Below, one piece after another: positions 6,372 to 9,795 of a DNA stretch of 9,795 bases; position 1 is the first letter of the stretch; the number at the start of each line of letters is the position of its first letter. The notes beneath the pieces were generated by a model. The model was not told where the DNA came from and searched no databases. It saw only the letters and a program-made list of their open reading frames with translations. Source of the stretch: Rhizobacter sp. (lineage in GTDB: Bacteria > Pseudomonadota > Gammaproteobacteria > Burkholderiales > Burkholderiaceae); assembly GCA_014379885.1 (NCBI GenBank), contig JACMKW010000253.1, forward strand, positions 1 to 9,795. Direction: 5' to 3'. The translations under genes were made by a program, and so were the position numbers.

Positions 6372-6391
6372 GAGCGCGACAGAGAGCGACA
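6367..6391 (-). repeat. Three TGTCG repeats phased at 10 bp
   Basis: On the minus strand TGTCG occurs at 6391..6387, 6381..6377 and 6371..6367, starting exactly 10 bases apart with pyrimidine-rich spacers (CTCTC, CGCTC). The last copy is the core of the putative -35 element. The repeats therefore lie on one face of the helix just upstream of the promoter. They may be spare or alternative -35 contacts or activator sites. Confidence 0.55.
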
Positions 6392-6413
6392 GGGTTATGT
6401 TCGGTAAAAACCC
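6392..6413 (-). other. Weak inverted repeat after YCII-1
   Basis: GGGTT and AACCC (6392-6396 and 6409-6413) form a 5-bp stem with a 12-base loop, 12 bases beyond the YCII-1 stop and directly before the phased TGTCG repeats. It has no T-tract after it, so it is at best a poor terminator. The rest of the 6282-6425 gap holds only the promoter and repeats described separately. Confidence 0.2.
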
Positions 6414-6425
6414 GCAGTCACCCCA

Positions 6426-6779
6426 TCACTCGTAACAAGGGCCCGACGAACGCACTTCAATCGTGCACCACTGGGCCGCCGGGCATTCGGTGGCGAGGGC
6501 CACCGCTTCGGCGCGGGTGCTGCAGTTCACGAGGAAAAAGCCGCCGATCATTTCCTTGGCCTCGGCGAAAGGGCCGTCGAGCACCTGGGGCTTGCCGTTG
6601 CGCACGGTGACGCGAGCGGCGTCGTTTTGCGACCTGAGCGAGTCCATGGCCAAGAGCAGGCCGCGGGCTTTGAGGTCTTCGGCGAAGCGCAGCATGCTCG
6701 CAAAGGCCTCGCGGCCCTCGGCGGCGGTGCGGGTGGCGCGTTGGCCGATGGGTTCGTTGATCAGCAACAGGTATGACAT
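6426..6779 (-). CDS. YCII/DGPF domain protein (first copy)
   Basis: A 117-residue YCII-related protein with the hallmark LDGPFAEAKEMIGGFFLV (67-84; DGPF at 68-71). It belongs to the shorter DGPF type: MSYLLLINEP start, FAEDLKARGLLLAMDSL (32-48), VRNGKPQVL (59-67), and the ending ALATECPAAQWCTIEVRSSG (94-113). The first helix has R31 where YCII-2 has a histidine, and four cysteines (86, 99, 105, 115) are present, so the two copies are not recent duplicates. The start at 6779 is fixed by a GAGGAGGAG ribosome-binding site; the 34 codons upstream in frame look non-coding. It precedes the sigma-factor cluster on the same strand but is separated by 144 bp containing the putative ECF promoter, so it may be a separate transcript. 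I found no TGTCGA element upstream of it. Its function is unknown; association with ECF42 genes is known for the family. Confidence 0.92.
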   Translation of the reverse strand: MSYLLLINEPIGQRATRTAAEGREAFASMLRFAEDLKARGLLLAMDSLRSQNDAARVTVRNGKPQVLDGPFAEAKEMIGGFFLVNCSTRAEAVALATECPAAQWCTIEVRSSGPCYE

Positions 6780-7052
6780 CGGGCTCCTCCTCACGCGCAC
6801 TGACACGGCGCTGCAGCAGGCGATCTTATGAGAGGAGCTTGACGAGCCCCAGCGCCTGCGTGATTTGTCGTTGGCGACCAAGGGGTCAACCAGGCAAACC
6901 CAGTGAAGCCAAAACAGTGGCTTGGCAGATCGTCCTACAAAAAGCCAGCATCACAGCCTGCACACAACGTTCGCCACGCCACGGATGATTCTTCCGAACT
7001 GCCGGCCGTACCCACGCCCGGAACCTACCCATCAACTGTGGAGCGAACTGCC
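6780..7052. other. Divergent intergenic region between YCII-1 and the unknown membrane protein
   Basis: These 273 bp separate genes that face away from each other and should carry both their promoters. I see the YCII-1 ribosome-binding site at its left end and a GGAG (7040-7043) before the ATG at 7053 at its right end. Neither a convincing sigma-70 promoter nor an ECF42-like TGTCGA element is evident on either strand. A plus-strand frame runs from a GTG at 6903 into the downstream gene, but its extra 50 codons look non-coding. Confidence 0.5.
6784..6792 (-). promoter_or_regulatory. Strong ribosome-binding site of YCII-1
   Basis: GAGGAGGAG on the minus strand, four bases before the ATG at 6779. 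It is the strongest Shine-Dalgarno in the window and decides this start over the ATG-like codon at 6881. Confidence 0.8.
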
Positions 7053-7634
7053 ATGAATGAAGAACTGGATCCGCTGGGACTGCCCACGCCCTCGCAAGGC
7101 GACAAGACCCAAACCTTGAGCGAACTGGTCGCGCAGCATCCACTGGTCGCGATTGCGGCGTCCGCGGCAGTGGGAGCCGGTGTGATGGCTCTGGTTGCCG
7201 CCGCCAGCCACCGCCGGGAGTCAGCAGGCGGCCGGCTGTCGAGCCTCCATGGTCAAGCGAATGACGTCTATGGAGAGCTCCGCGGCCAACTCGGCAAGCT
7301 GGTCGAGCGTCTGAGCGCTTCGCTCCCGACCAAGAGCGCAGCAAGTCAGACGGCAACTGATTTTGGCGCCCAAGCGTCGAAGGTCATCGACAAGGCTTCC
7401 GATGCCGCGAAGCAGACATTTCGCAGTGCGACGGAGGCCGGATGGAATGCCACGCAGACAGCCAAGGCGCACCCGCTCATCACGTCACTCGTGCTTGGAG
7501 CCATCGGGACGTTGATTGCCTCACTGGGTACTGCTGCCCAGAACGGCTCGGGTGCCACCAAGCAAGCTGACGAAGATGGGCATGACAAGGACGCGCGGCC
7601 ACCGGTACGGCCGTCAACCGCGCAGTCAGATTGA
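7053..7634 (+). CDS. Unrecognised small protein with two hydrophobic segments
   Basis: A 193-residue protein I do not recognise with certainty. It has a hydrophilic N-terminus, a hydrophobic segment at about 30-51 (HPLVAIAASAAVGAGVMALV), a positively charged HRR motif at 53-55, an Ala/Ser/Lys-rich amphipathic helical stretch at about 60-138, a second hydrophobic segment at about 140-162 (HPLITSLVLGAIGTLIASLG), and a charged, disordered tail from 165. Both hydrophobic segments begin with A-x-HPL (with one more residue before the second HPL), suggesting internal duplication of a membrane unit. The composition resembles DUF883/YqjD-type or YtxH-type stress-associated membrane proteins, but this is a loose impression. 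The start at 7053 is preceded by GGAG at acceptable spacing and removes 50 unlikely codons of a longer frame. It is divergent from YCII-1 and convergent with the hybrid kinase. Confidence 0.75.
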   Translation: MNEELDPLGLPTPSQGDKTQTLSELVAQHPLVAIAASAAVGAGVMALVAAASHRRESAGGRLSSLHGQANDVYGELRGQLGKLVERLSASLPTKSAASQTATDFGAQASKVIDKASDAAKQTFRSATEAGWNATQTAKAHPLITSLVLGAIGTLIASLGTAAQNGSGATKQADEDGHDKDARPPVRPSTAQSD

Positions 7635-7638
7635 TTAC

Positions 7639-7658
7639 TCGCGGCCGTGCTGCCGCGA
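7639..7658. terminator. Hairpin between convergent genes, probable shared terminator
   Basis: TCGCGGC and GCCGCGA (7639-7645 and 7652-7658) form a perfect 7-bp GC-rich stem with a 6-base loop. It lies five bases past the stop of the plus-strand gene and 22 bases past the end of the minus-strand kinase, as expected of a terminator serving both. No long T-tract follows on either side, so termination may be inefficient. Confidence 0.5.
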
Positions 7659-7680
7659 ATTGATCTGGCCAGGCCCCCTG

Positions 7681-9795
7681 TCACCGGCGCCGGGCAAGCA
7701 GCCGATCGACGCACAGAAGAAGCGCTTTGCCATTGACAGGTTTGGTCACGTAAGACTCGAATCCTGCAGCCAATGCTGCCTCGATGAAGGTCGGCATGGC
7801 CTCGGCTGAGAGTGCCACGCAGGGCACATGCGCCGTCCGCGGGTCGCCTGCCAACTTCTGCATCACTTCAAAGCCGGTCAGATCGCCCAGGTTCATGTCA
7901 AGCAGGATGATGTCGGGGCGTTCTGTGAGGGCCAGTTCAATCGCTGCGCGCCCACTGTTCGCCACCACCAACCGGCAATTCGGGCGCAGCCCAAACAGGC
8001 TTTTGGCCAACTCGGCGCTCACTTCATCGTCTTCCGCATACAAGACAGTCGCTTGGTCTCGGTTCATGGCGGTCGGGTCGGTAGACGTCTCGACAAAATC
8101 GCGCCGGGCCGCCGCCACGGCTTCGCCTGCTGCCAGGGTGATGGCGAAAGAACTGCCCACCCCGACCTCGCTCTGGACGGACAGCGAGCCGCCCATCAGC
8201 TCGATCAGCCGCCGTGTCACCACCAGGCCGATGCCGGTGCCCTGGATGGCCTCGCGATCCGCGCCCAAACGGTTGAACGGCTCGAAAAGATGTTGAAGCT
8301 GATCCTCGCTCAGCCCCCTGCCGGTGTCATGAACTGAGAGATGAATACGCCCGCCCTGGCCAGCATCAGCGTGCCAACGGACCGTGATGAGGCCGCCCCG
8401 CCGGTTGTACTTGATGGCGTTGCTCAGCAGATTGACGAGCGCCTGGCGCAGTCGCAGCGGGTCGGCGATGACGAAGTTGCCTGCATGGTCGTCCAACGGC
8501 TCCAGGACGATGCGAACGTTGGCTTCGTCGGCCCAAGCCGATACCAGCGCCAGTGATTCATCTACCAGGCCGGCCACCGGCACGCTTTGCAAGGTCACCC
8601 TCATGTTGCCGCTGTCGATGCGCGACAGGTCGAGCACATCGTCAATCATCGCCAGCAGATGCGTGCCCGCATTGGCAATGTGGCGCACCTTGGCGCGTTG
8701 GTTGGTGCTCAGCGACTCCGTCGAATCAAGCTGCAGAATTTGCGCGAAACCCAGCACGGCATTCAGCGGTGTGCGCAGCTCGTGGCTCATGCGCGACAGA
8801 AACTCGGTCTTCGAGGCGTTGGCTTGCTCCGCCGCCTGAGCCACCAGCAGCGCAGCCGCCGCAAGCTTTCGGGCCGTGATGTCTTCAATGACCGAGATAA
8901 AAAACTCCGGCGCCGGCCCTTCGCCATGAACCGCAGCGACGTTCAACGAACCCCAGACGATCTCTCCGTTGGCGTGGCGATAGCGCTTCTCGCTGGTGTA
9001 GCTCAGCACCTGGCCGTCCATCAGGCGACACAACAGCACCAAGTCGCCCTCCAGATCGTCCGGATGCGTCACCATTTGCGCGCTCATGCGAAGCAGCTGT
9101 TCGCTGGAGTAGCCGAGCATGTCGCAAAGCCGGCGGTTCACACGCAGGAAGCGCCCATCCGTTGCGACGTGAGCGATGCCGATGGCCGCCAGCTCGAAGG
9201 TCGCTCTCAAACGGAACTCGCTTTGTGCCAAGCCGGCCTGCGCGACCTGAACCGTGCGCGCCATCTCGTTGAAGCTGCGCGCCAACTGCGCCACCTCAGC
9301 CGAGCCGGTTTCGGGAACCGGCTCGGGCGGCGCGCCGGGTGCTCCCGCCAAGCGGCGACTGGCCTCACTCAAGGCGGTCAGCGGGCGTGTGACGACACGC
9401 TGCAGCAGCAGTGGCAGCAACACGATCAAGACCAAGGCGCCGAGCAACTCTGGCACATGGGAGCGCAGTTGCCTGGCCCTCAAGGCGGCATGCTCGGCCC
9501 TCAGGTCGTAGCTGAGGATGACGGCACCGCGTTGGTGGCTTCGCAGCTGGGTCGGGCCACTGAGCACGGCAAACGGTGCCATGACCGACAAGCCAAGCCC
9601 GTCAGCGCCGAACTCGACATCGGCCAGCGTTCCCTGCGTGACCCGCTCGAAGCGCTGCATGGAGAAACCCGGCACGACGGCCGCCGCCAACTGCCCCAGC
9701 CAGGTCTGGCGATGGGCGATCTCGATGCGGGTGTCGGGGTTCAGGATGGCCAGGGCGGCGGTTCGCACGTCGGCCGCGTCGTGCGCCAGCTCGGC
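7681..9795 (-). CDS. Hybrid sensor histidine kinase, N-terminus beyond the right edge
   Basis: At least 704 residues are visible and the frame is open to the edge, so the N-terminus is missing; the GTG at 9768 is most likely an internal valine. Numbered from that codon: a sensory region (about 1-104), a membrane segment (about 106-124), HAMP (about 122-180), a PAS domain (about 183-300, ending in the typical ISVIEDITARK), HisKA with H329 in SRMSHELRTPLNAVLGFAQIL (326-345 approx.), HATPase with N-box NLLSNAIKYN, G1 DTGRGL, F-box LFEPFNRLG and G2 GTGIGL, and a receiver domain (about 573-693) with acidic residues E579/D580/D581, phospho-acceptor D624 in LLDMNLGD and conserved K676. All catalytic residues are present, so it should be active in a phosphorelay. 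The stimulus and downstream partner are unknown. The gene converges on the small membrane protein gene. Confidence 0.92.
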   Translation of the reverse strand, partial: AELAHDAADVRTAALAILNPDTRIEIAHRQTWLGQLAAAVVPGFSMQRFERVTQGTLADVEFGADGLGLSVMAPFAVLSGPTQLRSHQRGAVILSYDLRAEHAALRARQLRSHVPELLGALVLIVLLPLLLQRVVTRPLTALSEASRRLAGAPGAPPEPVPETGSAEVAQLARSFNEMARTVQVAQAGLAQSEFRLRATFELAAIGIAHVATDGRFLRVNRRLCDMLGYSSEQLLRMSAQMVTHPDDLEGDLVLLCRLMDGQVLSYTSEKRYRHANGEIVWGSLNVAAVHGEGPAPEFFISVIEDITARKLAAAALLVAQAAEQANASKTEFLSRMSHELRTPLNAVLGFAQILQLDSTESLSTNQRAKVRHIANAGTHLLAMIDDVLDLSRIDSGNMRVTLQSVPVAGLVDESLALVSAWADEANVRIVLEPLDDHAGNFVIADPLRLRQALVNLLSNAIKYNRRGGLITVRWHADAGQGGRIHLSVHDTGRGLSEDQLQHLFEPFNRLGADREAIQGTGIGLVVTRRLIELMGGSLSVQSEVGVGSSFAITLAAGEAVAAARRDFVETSTDPTAMNRDQATVLYAEDDEVSAELAKSLFGLRPNCRLVVANSGRAAIELALTERPDIILLDMNLGDLTGFEVMQKLAGDPRTAHVPCVALSAEAMPTFIEAALAAGFESYVTKPVNGKALLLCVDRLLARRR

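Noticed and set aside
8615..8620. TGTCGA on the plus strand within the hybrid kinase gene
   Set aside because: Coding sequence antisense to the kinase, with no plus-strand gene downstream; chance match expected in GC-rich DNA.

Overview
The window is GC-rich, densely packed bacterial DNA. The gene families point to a betaproteobacterium of the order Burkholderiales: an orphan Bug-type tricarboxylate-binding protein, a YihY-type membrane protein, multi-domain histidine kinases, and a group-42-like ECF sigma factor with DGPF/YCII partners. The genus cannot be read from the sequence alone. I see no rRNA, tRNA, insertion sequence, CRISPR array or phage gene.

Left part (1-3219): on the minus strand lie the possible first codons of a gene running off the left edge, a soluble sensor histidine kinase, and a YihY/UPF0761 inner-membrane protein. 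Divergent from yihY, across a short gap with two small hairpins, is a periplasmic Bug-family solute receptor on the plus strand.

Middle part (3247-6779, all minus): this is the most coherent system. Read in transcription order it holds a first YCII/DGPF protein, a 144-bp gap, then a tight five-gene cluster: second YCII/DGPF protein, membrane-anchored SRPBCC protein, VOC (glyoxalase-fold) protein, a large ECF sigma factor with a C-terminal extension, and a DUF1428 protein. Start and stop codons overlap at YCII-2/SRPBCC (ATGA) and VOC/sigma (TGATG), and the other gaps are 12-34 bp. The 144-bp gap carries TGTCGA-N17-CGTC, which fits the promoter described for ECF42 sigma factors. Its -35 is the last of three TGTCG repeats spaced exactly 10 bp apart. 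The simplest reading is an autoregulated sigma regulon without an anti-sigma factor, controlling small ligand-binding or detoxification-type proteins. The signal is unknown.

Right part (6780-9795): a 273-bp divergent gap is followed on the plus strand by an unrecognised small protein with two similar hydrophobic segments. After a hairpin shared by the convergent ends comes a minus-strand hybrid histidine kinase (sensor region, TM, HAMP, PAS, HisKA, HATPase, receiver) whose N-terminus lies beyond the right edge.
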